This document shows, one piece after another, positions 16,519 to 25,124 of a stretch of DNA of 64,000 bases. Numbering within the stretch: position 1 is the stretch's first letter; each line of letters begins with the position of its first letter. Where the stretch lies: assembly GCA_027489355.1 (NCBI GenBank), contig JAIXZY010000035.1, positions 81,773-145,772 on the forward strand, given 5' to 3'. Position numbers and translations under genes: made by a program. The DNA comes from Paracoccaceae bacterium. Lineage in GTDB: Bacteria > Pseudomonadota > Alphaproteobacteria > Rhodobacterales > Rhodobacteraceae. Below the pieces are notes generated by a model that worked only from the letters and a program-made list of their open reading frames with translations, had not been told where the DNA came from and ran no database searches.

Positions 16519-17832
16519 TCAGCCTGCCCGGTCGAACAGGCGAGCCGAGCGGTCCAGGAAGCGGTAATAGCTGCCGACCATCGGCAGGAACCAGGGATGC
16601 CCGTTGTAGAAATACAGCCGCGGGAAGTGGCTGTTGACGATACCCCGGTCATGGCCCGGCACGCCCAGCATCATCTCGGCCACCCGATGCCCCAGGTAGG
16701 TCATCATCGAGATGCCCCCGCCGTTGCAGCACGAGACATAGTTGATCCCGTCCTCCATCCGCCCGACATGCGAACAGAAGTCATAGGCAAAGCAGACATT
16801 GCCGAACCAGGAATGGGTCAGCTTCGCCTTCTCCAGCGATGGGAAGGTATGCAGCATGAAATTCCGCAAGCCGACCGCGGACTGTTCCGCCGTCGAGGTC
16901 TGGAACCGAGCGCGACCGCCGAACAGGATGCGCCGACCGTCGGGAGAGCGGCGGAAGTAGTAAAGGATGTGCTTGGTGTCGCCTGCCACCCGGTTGTTCG
17001 GCATCAGCTCCTCCAGCTGATCGAATGGCAGGGGTTCGGTCGCGATCATGTAGCTTTGCACCGGGATCGTCCGCTTGCGCAGCCAGGGGACCTCGGGGCC
17101 GACATAGCCATTCGCCGCCATCAGCAGCTTTTCGGAGGAGAGCTGCACGTCGTTGCGCGTCTCGACATCCTGCACCCTGATCTGGAACCGGCCCCCGCTG
17201 CGGCTTGCACCCAGATAGCGGAAGCCGGTGAAGATCCGCACCCCCAGCGCCCGGGCGCGATTGGCCAGCGCCCGCACGTATTTCGCCGGATGGATCGACC
17301 CGGTGTCATGCTTGACCAGCGCACCGCGATAGATGTCGGTCTTCAGCACCTTTTGCATCGCCTGCGCGTCAAGCACATCGATCGTCTTGCGCTTCTCCGG
17401 GGACAGCCCGTCGCGATAGGCGTAGAACGCCTTCAGGTCCTTGTAGGAATGCGCGCCCGAGACCGAACCTGAGAGGTTCAGGTCGAAATCGTCGGCCAGG
17501 GTCGCTGCGCGCTTCAGCATGAAGGGCATCGACTGGTCATAGTCGTCCAGGATCTCGCGCGCACGCTGCATCCCGAACCGGCGCGCCGCCTCTTCCAGCG
17601 AAAACTTCGCACCCGAGCCGATCTGTCCGCCATTGCGCGAACTCGCCCCCTCGCCGATGCGCATCGCGTCGACCACGGCCACGTCCGTCAACCCGGCCTC
17701 GGCCAGCGTGATCGCCGCGCTCAGGCCCGCATAGCCCGAGCCGACGATCACGACCGCGAAGCTGCGGGCGTCAAACCGGCGCTCGCCGTGGGCCGGTTCG
17801 GCCTCTTCCCACCAGAACGGCAAGGTTTTCAT
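16519..17832 (-). CDS. FAD-dependent oxidoreductase, gamma-glutamylputrescine oxidase (PuuB) like
   Basis: 437 residues of the DAO fold. FAD motif VVIVGSGYAGLSAAITLAE at about residue 30, GEGASSRNGGQIGSG shortly after (the covalent or near-flavin region of PuuB-type enzymes), and a C-terminal CNGGGISMMTYLG stretch. PuuB oxidises gamma-glutamyl-putrescine. No glutamylputrescine synthetase (PuuA) is visible in the window, so the substrate could instead be a free amine or an N-alkyl amino acid. It is in the operon with PotABCD-like genes and a cupin gene. Confidence 0.75.
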   Translation of the reverse strand: MKTLPFWWEEAEPAHGERRFDARSFAVVIVGSGYAGLSAAITLAEAGLTDVAVVDAMRIGEGASSRNGGQIGSGAKFSLEEAARRFGMQRAREILDDYDQSMPFMLKRAATLADDFDLNLSGSVSGAHSYKDLKAFYAYRDGLSPEKRKTIDVLDAQAMQKVLKTDIYRGALVKHDTGSIHPAKYVRALANRARALGVRIFTGFRYLGASRSGGRFQIRVQDVETRNDVQLSSEKLLMAANGYVGPEVPWLRKRTIPVQSYMIATEPLPFDQLEELMPNNRVAGDTKHILYYFRRSPDGRRILFGGRARFQTSTAEQSAVGLRNFMLHTFPSLEKAKLTHSWFGNVCFAYDFCSHVGRMEDGINYVSCCNGGGISMMTYLGHRVAEMMLGVPGHDRGIVNSHFPRLYFYNGHPWFLPMVGSYYRFLDRSARLFDRAG

Positions 17833-17875
17833 CGATCTCTCCCTGACATTTGCTGACTGCGCCGAATGGTCCCGT

Positions 17876-18238
17876 TCAGGGATCGACGTAGAAATACACC
17901 TTGCGAACCGGCGCGATCGTGCGCCACGTTCCCTGGAAATCCGGGTCGATCCGCACCAGGTCGCCCGCCGCGAACCGCCGGGGGGCCGCGCCGTCCTCGG
18001 TCAGCTCGATCTCTCCCTCCAGCAGGTAGAAATGTTCGATCCCGCTGCCGGTCCGGTCCATCCGATGCAGGCCCGGCGTGGCCGCCCAGAACCCGGCCTG
18101 CACCGGGCCCGCTTCGCTGCACGGCCAGGAGCGGAACTCGGGGTTGCCCTCAAGCAGCCGGTCGGGACCGGGACGGTCGGCCAGCGGCTCTGCAGGTTTC
18201 AGGTGTTTCAGCTTGGACACGGGGAAAGCTCCTTTCAA
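17876..18238 (-). CDS. Small cupin-domain protein
   Basis: 120 residues, a single cupin barrel: GIEHFYLLEGEIELTEDG carries the first half of the motif and FAAGDLVRIDPDFQGTW the second. No DNA-binding domain. Small cupins in amine-catabolic operons are usually metal-dependent isomerases or dioxygenases, or sensors; the sequence does not decide. Its start is 2 bases downstream of the ATPase stop codon, so it is expressed with the transporter. Confidence 0.7.
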   Translation of the reverse strand: MKGAFPVSKLKHLKPAEPLADRPGPDRLLEGNPEFRSWPCSEAGPVQAGFWAATPGLHRMDRTGSGIEHFYLLEGEIELTEDGAAPRRFAAGDLVRIDPDFQGTWRTIAPVRKVYFYVDP

Positions 18239-18240
18239 AA

Positions 18241-19290
18241 TCAGTCCAGAACGATGGCATTCTCGGCCGCAAAGATCGCGAACAAGGACGCGCCATCCGG
18301 GTGGACCCCGCTGCGGGCGCTGCCGTAGGCCAGGATTTGCGCGCCCGCCTGCGGGCTCAGCGTGTAAAGCGCGCGGTCGCCCGAATAGGTGGAGCTGGCC
18401 ACCATCACCGGCACTGCGATGCGGCCATCGGTCGGCGCGCGTTCTGCGATCTCGACATCCTCGGGCCGCAGCAGCACCAGCGCCTCGCCCTGCGCGCAGT
18501 CCGGCACCGGCATGGTGAAGCCAGGACCGCTGAAGACCTGTCCACCGGCCGCGCGACCGATCTGGCCGGGGAAGATGTTGGATTTGCCCACGAACTCGGC
18601 CACGAAGCGCGACACGGGCCTGCGATACAGGGTGTGCGCGGTGTCGAACTGTTCGACCCGGCCGTGGTTCATCACGGCGATGCGGTCGGACATGTGCATC
18701 GCTTCTTCCTGGTCGTGGGTGACGTTGATGAACGTCGTTCCCAGCGTCCGGTGAATGGCGCGCAACTCCTCTTGCAGGTCGTGGCGCAGCTTCTTGTCCA
18801 GCGCGGACATCGGTTCGTCCAGAAGCAGAAGGTCTGGCTTGAACACCAGCGCCCGCGCCAGAGCCACGCGCTGCTGCTGGCCCCCCGAAAGTTCATGCGG
18901 CTTGCGGCCGGCAAAACGCTCAAGCTGCACCAGTTTCAGCAGTGCCGCGACCTGCTCCTCGATCTCGGCGCGGGGGCGGCGGCGCACCCGCAGCGGATAG
19001 GCGATGTTGTCCTGCACCGTCATGTGCGGGAACAACGCGTAACCCTGGAAGACCAGCCCGAAGTTGCGCTTTTCGGGCGGAACCCGGGTGATGTCGCGCC
19101 CATCAAGCAGGATCCCGCCCGAGGACACCGGCTCGAACCCGGCCAGCACTTTCAGCAGCGTCGTCTTGCCCGAGCCGGAGGGGCCGAGCAGGGTTACGAA
19201 CTCGCCCTTGCGGATCGAGAGCGTCACGTCATGCAGCGCCTGGAACGCGCCGTAATGCTTGGAGACCTGGGTGATTTCGATGAAGGACAT
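18241..19290 (-). CDS. potA: ABC transporter ATP-binding protein, PotA (spermidine/putrescine) type
   Basis: 349 residues. Walker A GPSGSGKTTLLKV (about 35-47), signature LSGGQQQRVALARAL, Walker B LLLLDEPMSALD, and a C-terminal TOBE-like domain (about 270-349) as in PotA/FbpC. It powers the two permeases encoded just upstream. Third cistron of potD-potB-potC-potA order, with a 15-base gap after potC. The symbol is by family and operon resemblance; related importers carry polyamines, glycine betaine or opines. Confidence 0.8.
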   Translation of the reverse strand: MSFIEITQVSKHYGAFQALHDVTLSIRKGEFVTLLGPSGSGKTTLLKVLAGFEPVSSGGILLDGRDITRVPPEKRNFGLVFQGYALFPHMTVQDNIAYPLRVRRRPRAEIEEQVAALLKLVQLERFAGRKPHELSGGQQQRVALARALVFKPDLLLLDEPMSALDKKLRHDLQEELRAIHRTLGTTFINVTHDQEEAMHMSDRIAVMNHGRVEQFDTAHTLYRRPVSRFVAEFVGKSNIFPGQIGRAAGGQVFSGPGFTMPVPDCAQGEALVLLRPEDVEIAERAPTDGRIAVPVMVASSTYSGDRALYTLSPQAGAQILAYGSARSGVHPDGASLFAIFAAENAIVLD

Positions 19291-19305
19291 CAGACGGTTC
19301 CGGTA

Positions 19306-20088
19306 TCAGGATTTCGGGGCCGCGACGCGCATCTGCAGGCGGCGCAAGAGGACAAGGAACAGAAGGCTCACCGCCGACAACAGCACGGCCACCACCACGA
19401 TCGACGGTTGCAGCCGGTCGCGCAGGCCGGCGAACAGCGCGATGGGCAACGTGGTCGACCCCGGATCGGCCAGGAACAGGGCCACGACCACCTCGTCGAA
19501 CGAGGTGATGAAGGCGAAGACGGCGCCCGCCGCGAAGCCCGGCAGTGCCAAGGGCAGGGTGATGGTGCGAAAACGATAGCTGCGCGAAGCCCCCATCGAC
19601 GCCCCCGCCAGGTCCAGGTTCGGGTCCAGCCCGCGCAACGAGGTCAGGACCGACAGGAACACCAGCGGCGCGCCCAGAACGGCATGCGCCAGCACCAGCG
19701 AGAAATAGCCTCCGCCGATCCCCGCCCGACCGAAGGCATAGGCAAAAGCCACGCCCACGACCACCGTCGGCACGACGATAGGAGAGAGAAAAAGCCCCGT
19801 CAGCACCACCTGCAGGACGCGCGGCACCAGGATGACCCCGGTCGCCGCCAGGCCGCCGATCGCCAGCGCCAGCATCATGGCCCCCAGCGCCACTTTCAGG
19901 CTTTTCAGGAAGGCATTGACCCAGGTCGGCTGCGTCAGAACCTGGTGGAACCAGTCCAGCGTCAGCCCCTCCAGCGGATAGGTCAGGAAGGAACTGGTGT
20001 TGAAGGCCAGCGGCCAGACGAGCAGCAACGGCAGCGCCAGGAAGGCGGTGCAGAAGGTGACGGTGCTCCAGAATATCACGCGCGACAT
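19306..20088 (-). CDS. potC: ABC transporter permease, PotC type
   Basis: 260 residues, six transmembrane helices; the EAA loop is at about residues 170-190 (LAGASMGASRSYRFRTITLP). One of two inner-membrane channel subunits. The start codon overlaps the potB stop codon by one base (TGATG), so translation is coupled. No substrate-specific residues can be read off. Confidence 0.85.
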   Translation of the reverse strand: MSRVIFWSTVTFCTAFLALPLLLVWPLAFNTSSFLTYPLEGLTLDWFHQVLTQPTWVNAFLKSLKVALGAMMLALAIGGLAATGVILVPRVLQVVLTGLFLSPIVVPTVVVGVAFAYAFGRAGIGGGYFSLVLAHAVLGAPLVFLSVLTSLRGLDPNLDLAGASMGASRSYRFRTITLPLALPGFAAGAVFAFITSFDEVVVALFLADPGSTTLPIALFAGLRDRLQPSIVVVAVLLSAVSLLFLVLLRRLQMRVAAPKS

Positions 20089-21260
20089 CAGGCAACCTCC
20101 ACCTTGCGGCGCGCCGTTGCCCAGCGGGCCAGCCCGGCCACCGCGACCAGCAGGGCGACCATGACCAGCAGCAGCACCGACAGCGCGGCGGCCATGCCCC
20201 AGTTCAGCGTCTTGTTGACGAAATCGGCGATGAACCAGGCCAACATCTGATCCTCCGGCCCGCCGGTCAGCGCCGGGGTGACGTAGAAGCCCAGCGACAG
20301 GATGAAGACCGTCCCGCCCCCGACCGCGACACCGCGCAGCGTCTGGGGGAAATAGACCCGCAGGAAGGTCTCGATCGGCCCGGCCCCAAGGCTGCGCGAG
20401 GCATCGGCCTGCGAGGGGGGAATGGTCCGCATCACATTCAGCATCGGCAGGATGGCGAAGGGGAGAAGCACATGCGTCATCGCCAGAAGCGCGCCGAAGC
20501 GATTGAAGATCAGCTGCACCGGCTCGGCCACCAGTCCCAGGCTGACAAGGACGGTGTTCACCAGCCCGTTGGTCTGCAACAGCACGACCCAGGCCGTCGT
20601 GCGCACCAGGACCGAGGTCCAGAACGACAGCAGCACCACCGCCAGCACGAAGGTGCTGACCCGGGCCGAGGCATTGGCCGCCGCATAGGCCAGCGGATAG
20701 CCCACAAGCAGCGTCAGCAGCGTCACCTGAAAGGTGATGACCAGCGTGCGCAGCATCACCTGCAGGTACAGGTCCTCGCCAGAGGACAGGCTGCCATCCT
20801 CGGCGACCGTGATCCCCAGCGCCCGCTGGTAGTGCTTCCAGGTGATCGGTGCGGCATTCTCGCGGATGATCTCCCAGTAACCCGGCTCGGACCAGCGGTC
20901 GTCAAAGGCGACAAGCTCCGCCATCGTCGGGGTGATCCCCTCGGCTTCCTTGCCGGTGGACATGATCAGCGACCGGAAACCGCTGCGCTGCTGGTTCAGC
21001 ATCCGGGCTACCTCGCCCAGCTGCTTCTTCTCCATCCCGCCCAGATCCGCCAGCAGGGCCGCGGCCTCGTCATCCGGCGCAGCACCCGTACCCAGGGCGG
21101 ACAGGTTTTCGAACCGGCCCGACAGCGCCGAATTGTCCACGCTCAGCGTCACCACCGAGGACAAGGGATAGACGAAGACCAGCAGATACAGGGCCACCGG
21201 CAGCATCAGCAGGATCAGGGCAGCAGCGCGGCTGCCGTAAGGGCGGGGTGCAGAGGACAT
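20088..21260 (-). CDS. potB: ABC transporter permease, PotB type, with a large periplasmic insert
   Basis: 390 residues from the ATG at 21260; an in-frame GTG at 21317 would add a non-hydrophobic tail. After the first helix (AALILLMLPVALYLLVFVYP) there is a long polar stretch of about 130 residues before the second helix, longer than in E. coli PotB and typical of the branch with extended first periplasmic loops. The EAA loop (DASRSLGAGPIETFLRVYFP) lies around residue 295. It pairs with PotC. Confidence 0.8.
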   Translation of the reverse strand: MSSAPRPYGSRAAALILLMLPVALYLLVFVYPLSSVVTLSVDNSALSGRFENLSALGTGAAPDDEAAALLADLGGMEKKQLGEVARMLNQQRSGFRSLIMSTGKEAEGITPTMAELVAFDDRWSEPGYWEIIRENAAPITWKHYQRALGITVAEDGSLSSGEDLYLQVMLRTLVITFQVTLLTLLVGYPLAYAAANASARVSTFVLAVVLLSFWTSVLVRTTAWVVLLQTNGLVNTVLVSLGLVAEPVQLIFNRFGALLAMTHVLLPFAILPMLNVMRTIPPSQADASRSLGAGPIETFLRVYFPQTLRGVAVGGGTVFILSLGFYVTPALTGGPEDQMLAWFIADFVNKTLNWGMAAALSVLLLVMVALLVAVAGLARWATARRKVEVA

Positions 21261-21330
21261 GAGGCTCTCGCGGGGCGGAGGGTCATCGGCCCGCCGGAAC
21301 GGGCCGATGCAGGTCACGCGTCAGGTCGGA

Positions 21331-22362
21331 TTACTGGACGACCCAGCTGCTCCAGCGCTCTTTCAGCGCATCGTAGTTCTCGATCCAGAAGGCGTCGGAA
21401 TAGGCCAGCGCGGTCGAGATGTTGTCGCCCATCGGCAGGTTCGCCACCACTTCCGCCGGCATCATCGCCGTCGCGCCGGTGTTGGTCGGGCCATAAGGCA
21501 TCTTCTCCGAGAACTTGACCTGCGCGGCCGCGTCATTGGCGACCTTCAGGAACTCGAACGCCTGGTCCTTGAACGGGCTGTCCTTCGGAACCGCCCAGAC
21601 ATCCATGTTGTAGACATGGTTGTTCCAGACGAATTCCAGCGGCTTGCCTTCCTTCTTCGCCGTGATGATGCGCCCGTTGTAGGCGGTGCTCATGCCGACG
21701 TTGCCCGCCACCAGCCACTCGACCGGCTGCGAGCCGGCTTCCCAGAACTGCAGCTCGGCCTTGATCGTGTCCAGCTTGGCGAAGGCCCGGTCGACACCTT
21801 CCGGCGTTGACAGTACCGCATAGACCTCGGCCGGAGGCACCCCGTCGGCCATCAGCGCATATTCCAGGTTCATCGTCGGGTTGTTGGTCATGCCCCGCTT
21901 GCCGGGGAACTTCTCAAGGTTGAAGAAATCCGCCCAGTCCTTCGGCGCCTCGGGGAAAGCCGAGGCGTTGTAGGCAAACCCGTTGCCGATCACCACGTTG
22001 CCGACCGCGCATTCCTGCACCGCCCCGGGCAGAAGCACGCTACCGCCGCCAAGCGCCTCCCAGTCGATCTCCTCCAGCAGGCCCTCGTCGCAGGCCAGCT
22101 GCGCATCGGTCCCGCCCATCATCACCAGGTCCCAGGTGACATTGCCGGTGTCGCCCATCGCCTTGAGTTCGGCCAGACCGCCCAGATAGGTGGTCTCAAG
22201 GATCGTCAGCCCCTGCGCCTTGGCGAAGGGGTCGAAATAGGCTGCCCGCTGGGCGTCTTGATAGTTGCCACCCCAGGCGGCAATGGTGAAGTCGCGGGCG
22301 ATCGCCGGGCCGGCACAGATGACGGCCAAGGCACTGATCGTCGCGGATCCGAAATGTCGCAT
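21331..22362 (-). CDS. potD: ABC transporter substrate-binding protein, PotD type
   Basis: 343 residues with a signal peptide (MRHFGSATISALAVICAGPA, cleavage near AIA-RD) and a family-1 (spermidine/putrescine) binding fold: FTIAAWGGNYQDAQRAAYFD at the mature start and WDLVMMGGTDAQLACDEGLL further in. The ATG at 22362 has GGGAGGAAG 6 bases upstream, much better than an in-frame start at 22476. First gene of the operon. Ligand likely a polyamine or other cationic metabolite. Confidence 0.85.
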   Translation of the reverse strand: MRHFGSATISALAVICAGPAIARDFTIAAWGGNYQDAQRAAYFDPFAKAQGLTILETTYLGGLAELKAMGDTGNVTWDLVMMGGTDAQLACDEGLLEEIDWEALGGGSVLLPGAVQECAVGNVVIGNGFAYNASAFPEAPKDWADFFNLEKFPGKRGMTNNPTMNLEYALMADGVPPAEVYAVLSTPEGVDRAFAKLDTIKAELQFWEAGSQPVEWLVAGNVGMSTAYNGRIITAKKEGKPLEFVWNNHVYNMDVWAVPKDSPFKDQAFEFLKVANDAAAQVKFSEKMPYGPTNTGATAMMPAEVVANLPMGDNISTALAYSDAFWIENYDALKERWSSWVVQ

Positions 22363-22589
22363 AGCATCTTCCTCCCTCAGTTGCTCCTGACGGTCACGTC
22401 GCATCATGCAAACCGGGGCGTTCAAGGGTCGATTCGCAGGGAGACACGCCGCAAGATGCCCGATCCTTACATCCATACTAAAATTTCTCTACATCTTTTT
22501 TATAATTGATGCACAAGATTGGGCAGGATTCTGGCTCCGGCAGAGAAACCGTGCGCCTGCGTCGGTAACCGCGTCGGCCTCCCAGCCGG
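22363..22589. other. AT-rich leader of the polyamine operon
   Basis: 227 bases between potD and the glycosylase gene, which ends at 22590 on the same strand. The part around 22480-22515 is strikingly AT-rich for this genome (aaaatttctc, tttttataat), which suits a promoter region and perhaps a terminator T-run for the glycosylase. No clear -35/-10 pair with standard spacing was found. Confidence 0.5.
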
Positions 22590-23156
22590 TTATCTGCCCC
22601 GGGCGGGAAGCCTGCTCTGTTCCGGAAAAGGTCGGCTCAGCCCCGACGCGCCGGCCAGACCAAAGCGCCAGGGACGTTCGGCGGCCTTGCTGATGCCGAT
22701 CCGCGGGCCGACCAGCAACTCCGGCGCGGGTGAACCGGTCTCCAGGGCGAACTCCCCGCCGCCAAACCGTTTGCCGCTGTCGGAAAGCGAAATTGCCAGG
22801 GCCTGTCCCAGCCGTCCGGGACCCGATGCGATCTGCCGGTCTGTTCCTCGCCGCGCCACCATCTCGGCCAGGCCGACCTCGGGCAGAAGCGCACGGATCA
22901 GCACCGCCTCGCCGGGTCGTCCGACAAGGTTGAGGCACAGGTGACAGCCATAGGACAAATAGACGTAGACAGTCCCCGGCGGCCCGAACATGGCGGCGTT
23001 GCGCGCCGTCGGCCCCCGAAAGCTGTGCGACGCGGGATCATCGCGGCCATAGGCCTCGGTCTCCAGCACAGTCCCGCCGACGCCCCGCACAAGAAGCCGC
23101 GCACCCACCACGGAACGGGCAAGGTCAACGACATCCTGATCAAAGCATAGCGTCAT
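22590..23156 (-). CDS. DNA-3-methyladenine glycosylase, AAG/MPG family
   Basis: 188 residues from the ATG at 23156, the normal size of bacterial AAG proteins. ETEAYGRDDPASHSF holds the catalytic glutamate and FGPPGTVYVYLSYG the DNA-intercalating and binding segment of the family. It removes alkylated and deaminated purines from DNA in base excision repair. It stands at the border of the stress and DNA-repair island. An upstream in-frame start at 23243 would add 29 residues without family similarity. Confidence 0.85.
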   Translation of the reverse strand: MTLCFDQDVVDLARSVVGARLLVRGVGGTVLETEAYGRDDPASHSFRGPTARNAAMFGPPGTVYVYLSYGCHLCLNLVGRPGEAVLIRALLPEVGLAEMVARRGTDRQIASGPGRLGQALAISLSDSGKRFGGGEFALETGSPAPELLVGPRIGISKAAERPWRFGLAGASGLSRPFPEQSRLPARGR

Positions 23157-23236
23157 GTCGTCACATTGCGGCAGGGGCGCGCGCACCCAATCTAGAAAAG
23201 GCAGGCTGATCGCACGCAAAAAAGTTTCCGCGCCGT

Positions 23237-23261
23237 GGAACAAATCTGCGCGGGGCGCGTT
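23237..23261 (+). promoter_or_regulatory. EcfG-type promoter of the 90-residue protein gene
   Basis: GGAAC at 23237-23241, 16 bases, then CGTT at 23258-23261: an exact match to the alphaproteobacterial general-stress consensus GGAAC-N16/17-CGTT. The start codon follows 30 bases later. Confidence 0.75.
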
Positions 23262-23290
23262 TCACCCGATAATGCTTTGGAAGCTTTCAC

Positions 23291-23563
23291 ATGACGCAGG
23301 TCAAGCCACTCAGACCCGTCCCGCCTTTCGCCCTCCCGCTGGAGGGCAGGCTTCTTGCTCATCGCCGCCTTCTGGTGGAACTGATGCGCAATCTCCCCCA
23401 GGACCGTCAGGATGAACTTCTGGACTGGATGGGTGAACGCGCGCTCTACCGGGACGGTCAGGAAGACCCCGGTGCGGTACCCGCCGACGGGGTCGAGCTG
23501 GAGCTGGCGCGGGCCGACGAATTCCAGGTCCTCAAGCGCATGGTCCAGGCCCCGAAAGGCTGA
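23291..23563 (+). CDS. Hypothetical stress-associated protein, 90 residues
   Basis: I do not recognise the family. It is soluble with no signal peptide or helix long enough for a membrane span. The first half is basic and proline-rich (VKPLRPVPPFALPLEG), the middle is amphipathic (LLVELMRNLPQDRQDELLDW), the rest acidic. Codon use is strongly GC3-biased like its neighbours, and a consensus EcfG promoter sits immediately upstream, so it is likely a real general-stress protein. It is alone in its transcription unit, convergent with the TG-repeat protein gene. Confidence 0.65.
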   Translation: MTQVKPLRPVPPFALPLEGRLLAHRRLLVELMRNLPQDRQDELLDWMGERALYRDGQEDPGAVPADGVELELARADEFQVLKRMVQAPKG

Positions 23564-23689
23564 CCTGTCCCGGCGTCTAAGGCCAGAGACAGTCCCCAGA
23601 TACGATCTGAACTCGCGACGGCTGCGGTCTTTCCCTTAGAGGCGCCGCACCCCCGGCGGGATGCGGCCTGTCTTCCATGCACCGCCGCC

Positions 23690-24100
23690 TCAGGGCGAGG
23701 TTGTGGTCCCGGTACCGGACGTGCCGCCGGTGGTGCCCCCGGTCGTCCCGCCGGTGGTTCCACCCGTCGTATCGCCACCCGTTGTGGTGCCGCCGGTCGT
23801 CCCGCCTTCAGGCGCAGGGGCCTCACCGGCGGGCGCGGTCGGCTCGGCGGGTGCTGCCGGAACTGTCTCGGTCGCATCCGGGGTGGCTGCAGGTTCGGTC
23901 GCGGTCGGTTCGGTCGCAGCCGGTTCGACCACGCTGGTGGAGCGGTCGACGCTGAAGGCGATTGCGGCCAGAATGACGGCGGCAAGGACCAGGAAGACCA
24001 GCCACATGCTGGCCCGAGACGTGCGCGAGGGATCGGCGATCCGCCGACCATCGGTCCTCGGCGGGGGCGGCGGCGTTCTGGGGGGCGGTACATCGGTCAT
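23690..24100 (-). CDS. Single-pass membrane protein with a Thr-Gly repeat tail
   Basis: 136 residues: a proline-rich cytoplasmic start (PPPRTPPPPPRT), basic stretch, one transmembrane helix (MWLVFLVLAAVILAAIAFSV, about residues 32-51), then an outside domain of only P, A, E, T, then G and T. The last 35 residues are repeats of a TTGG unit, about seven copies (DNA about 23700-23806). The composition suggests a disordered, possibly wall-spanning or adhesive tail. Its own EcfG-type promoter lies 39 bases upstream. No family recognised. Confidence 0.7.
   Translation of the reverse strand: MTDVPPPRTPPPPPRTDGRRIADPSRTSRASMWLVFLVLAAVILAAIAFSVDRSTSVVEPAATEPTATEPAATPDATETVPAAPAEPTAPAGEAPAPEGGTTGGTTTGGDTTGGTTGGTTGGTTGGTSGTGTTTSP
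23700..23806 (-). repeat. In-frame tandem repeat coding for TTGG units
   Basis: Degenerate 12-base units (ACCACCGGCGGG-like on the minus strand) repeated about seven times inside the 3' end of the 136-residue membrane protein gene. Copies differ at third positions, so the repeat is preserved at protein level. Expansion or contraction in steps of four residues would keep the frame. Confidence 0.6.
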
Positions 24101-24138
24101 GGTGTTTCCTTTCTGGCGAAAAGTCTCCCAAGGCTGTC

Positions 24139-24163
24139 AACCGGGCGGAGCCGCTATTGTTCC
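24139..24163 (-). promoter_or_regulatory. EcfG-type promoter of the TG-repeat membrane protein gene
   Basis: On the minus strand GGAAC (24163-24159), 16 bases, then GGTT (24142-24139), 39 bases before the ATG at 24100. Confidence 0.7.
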
Positions 24164-24266
24164 TCGATCGCAGCGGAGACGCGTGGCGATGGTTGACACC
24201 GGGTAAATGCCCACGGCCAACCCCTTGATTTTTGCTGCCCGCGGGACTCTGTCCAGCGTGGACAGG

Positions 24267-25124
24267 TCAGATCATCGGCTGCCCACCCGTCACCGCGATG
24301 GTTGCCCCCGATACATAGCTCGACATCGGCTCAGCCAGCATCACATAGGCCGAGGCCAGCTCGACCGGCTGGGCCGGGCGCTTCATCGGACTGTCCTGAC
24401 CGAACTTCGAGACCTTCTCTCCAGCCATGCTGGACGGGATGAGAGGCGTCCACACCGGCCCCGGCGCGACGCAGTTCACCCGGATCCCCCGGTCGGCCAG
24501 CAGCTGCGCCAGTCCCACCGTAAAGTTCTGGATCGCCCCTTTGGTGCAGGCATAGACAAGGAGGGTGGGGTTCGGCTTGTCAGCGTTGATCGAGGTCGTG
24601 TTGATGATCGAGCTTCCCGCCCCCATGTGCGGCACCGCCGCCTGGCAGAGATGGAAGATCGCGTCGATGTTGACGGCAAAGGTGCGGTCCCACTCCTTCG
24701 GCGGAATGTCCTCGAAGCTTTCGAACACCGCCTGATGGGCAGCGTTGTTGACCAGGATGTCGATCCGCCCCCATTCCTGCACGACCCTGTCGACGACCCG
24801 CCGGCAGGCGTCGGGATCGCCGAGGTCGGCCTCGATCCGGACGCAGCTCTGCCCCTCGTCCTCGACAAGCCTTGCGGTGTCCTTTGCATCCTCGGTTTCG
24901 GACAGGTAGCACAGCGCGATGTCGGCCCCCTCGCGGGCGAAAGCGATGGCGACGGCGCGCCCGATCCCACTGTCAGCCCCGGTGATCAGCGCCACGCGCC
25001 CCTGCAGACGTCCGGCGCCGACCCAGGTCGTCTCGCCGTGGTCGGGACGCGGCTGCATCGGGACGAAGCTGCCGGGAGGCTCCTGCGTCTGTTCGGGGAA
25101 CGGGGGCTTGGGATAGTCGGTCAT
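24267..25124 (-). CDS. Short-chain dehydrogenase/reductase, general-stress (YhdG/YdaD) type
   Basis: 285 residues. The N-terminal 40 residues are proline- and glutamine-rich (YPKPPFPEQTQEPPG), followed by the Rossmann fold with TGADSGIGRAVAIAFAREGA, NNAAHQ, and the YACTKGA active-site Tyr-x-x-x-Lys variant. This is the subgroup of B. subtilis general stress protein 39 and E. coli YghA. Reduces an unknown carbonyl with NAD(P)H. Its start overlaps the stop codon of the 69-residue gene upstream (4 bases), so they form an operon. Confidence 0.8.
   Translation of the reverse strand: MTDYPKPPFPEQTQEPPGSFVPMQPRPDHGETTWVGAGRLQGRVALITGADSGIGRAVAIAFAREGADIALCYLSETEDAKDTARLVEDEGQSCVRIEADLGDPDACRRVVDRVVQEWGRIDILVNNAAHQAVFESFEDIPPKEWDRTFAVNIDAIFHLCQAAVPHMGAGSSIINTTSINADKPNPTLLVYACTKGAIQNFTVGLAQLLADRGIRVNCVAPGPVWTPLIPSSMAGEKVSKFGQDSPMKRPAQPVELASAYVMLAEPMSSYVSGATIAVTGGQPMI

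Noticed and set aside
23700..23806. Possible CRISPR or minisatellite array
   Set aside because: The repeats are contiguous 12-base units in frame inside a gene, with no spacers.
24249..24265. CTGTCCA-GCG-TGGACAG hairpin just after the SDR gene
   Set aside because: Stem of 7 bp with no T-run on the minus strand; too weak to call a terminator.
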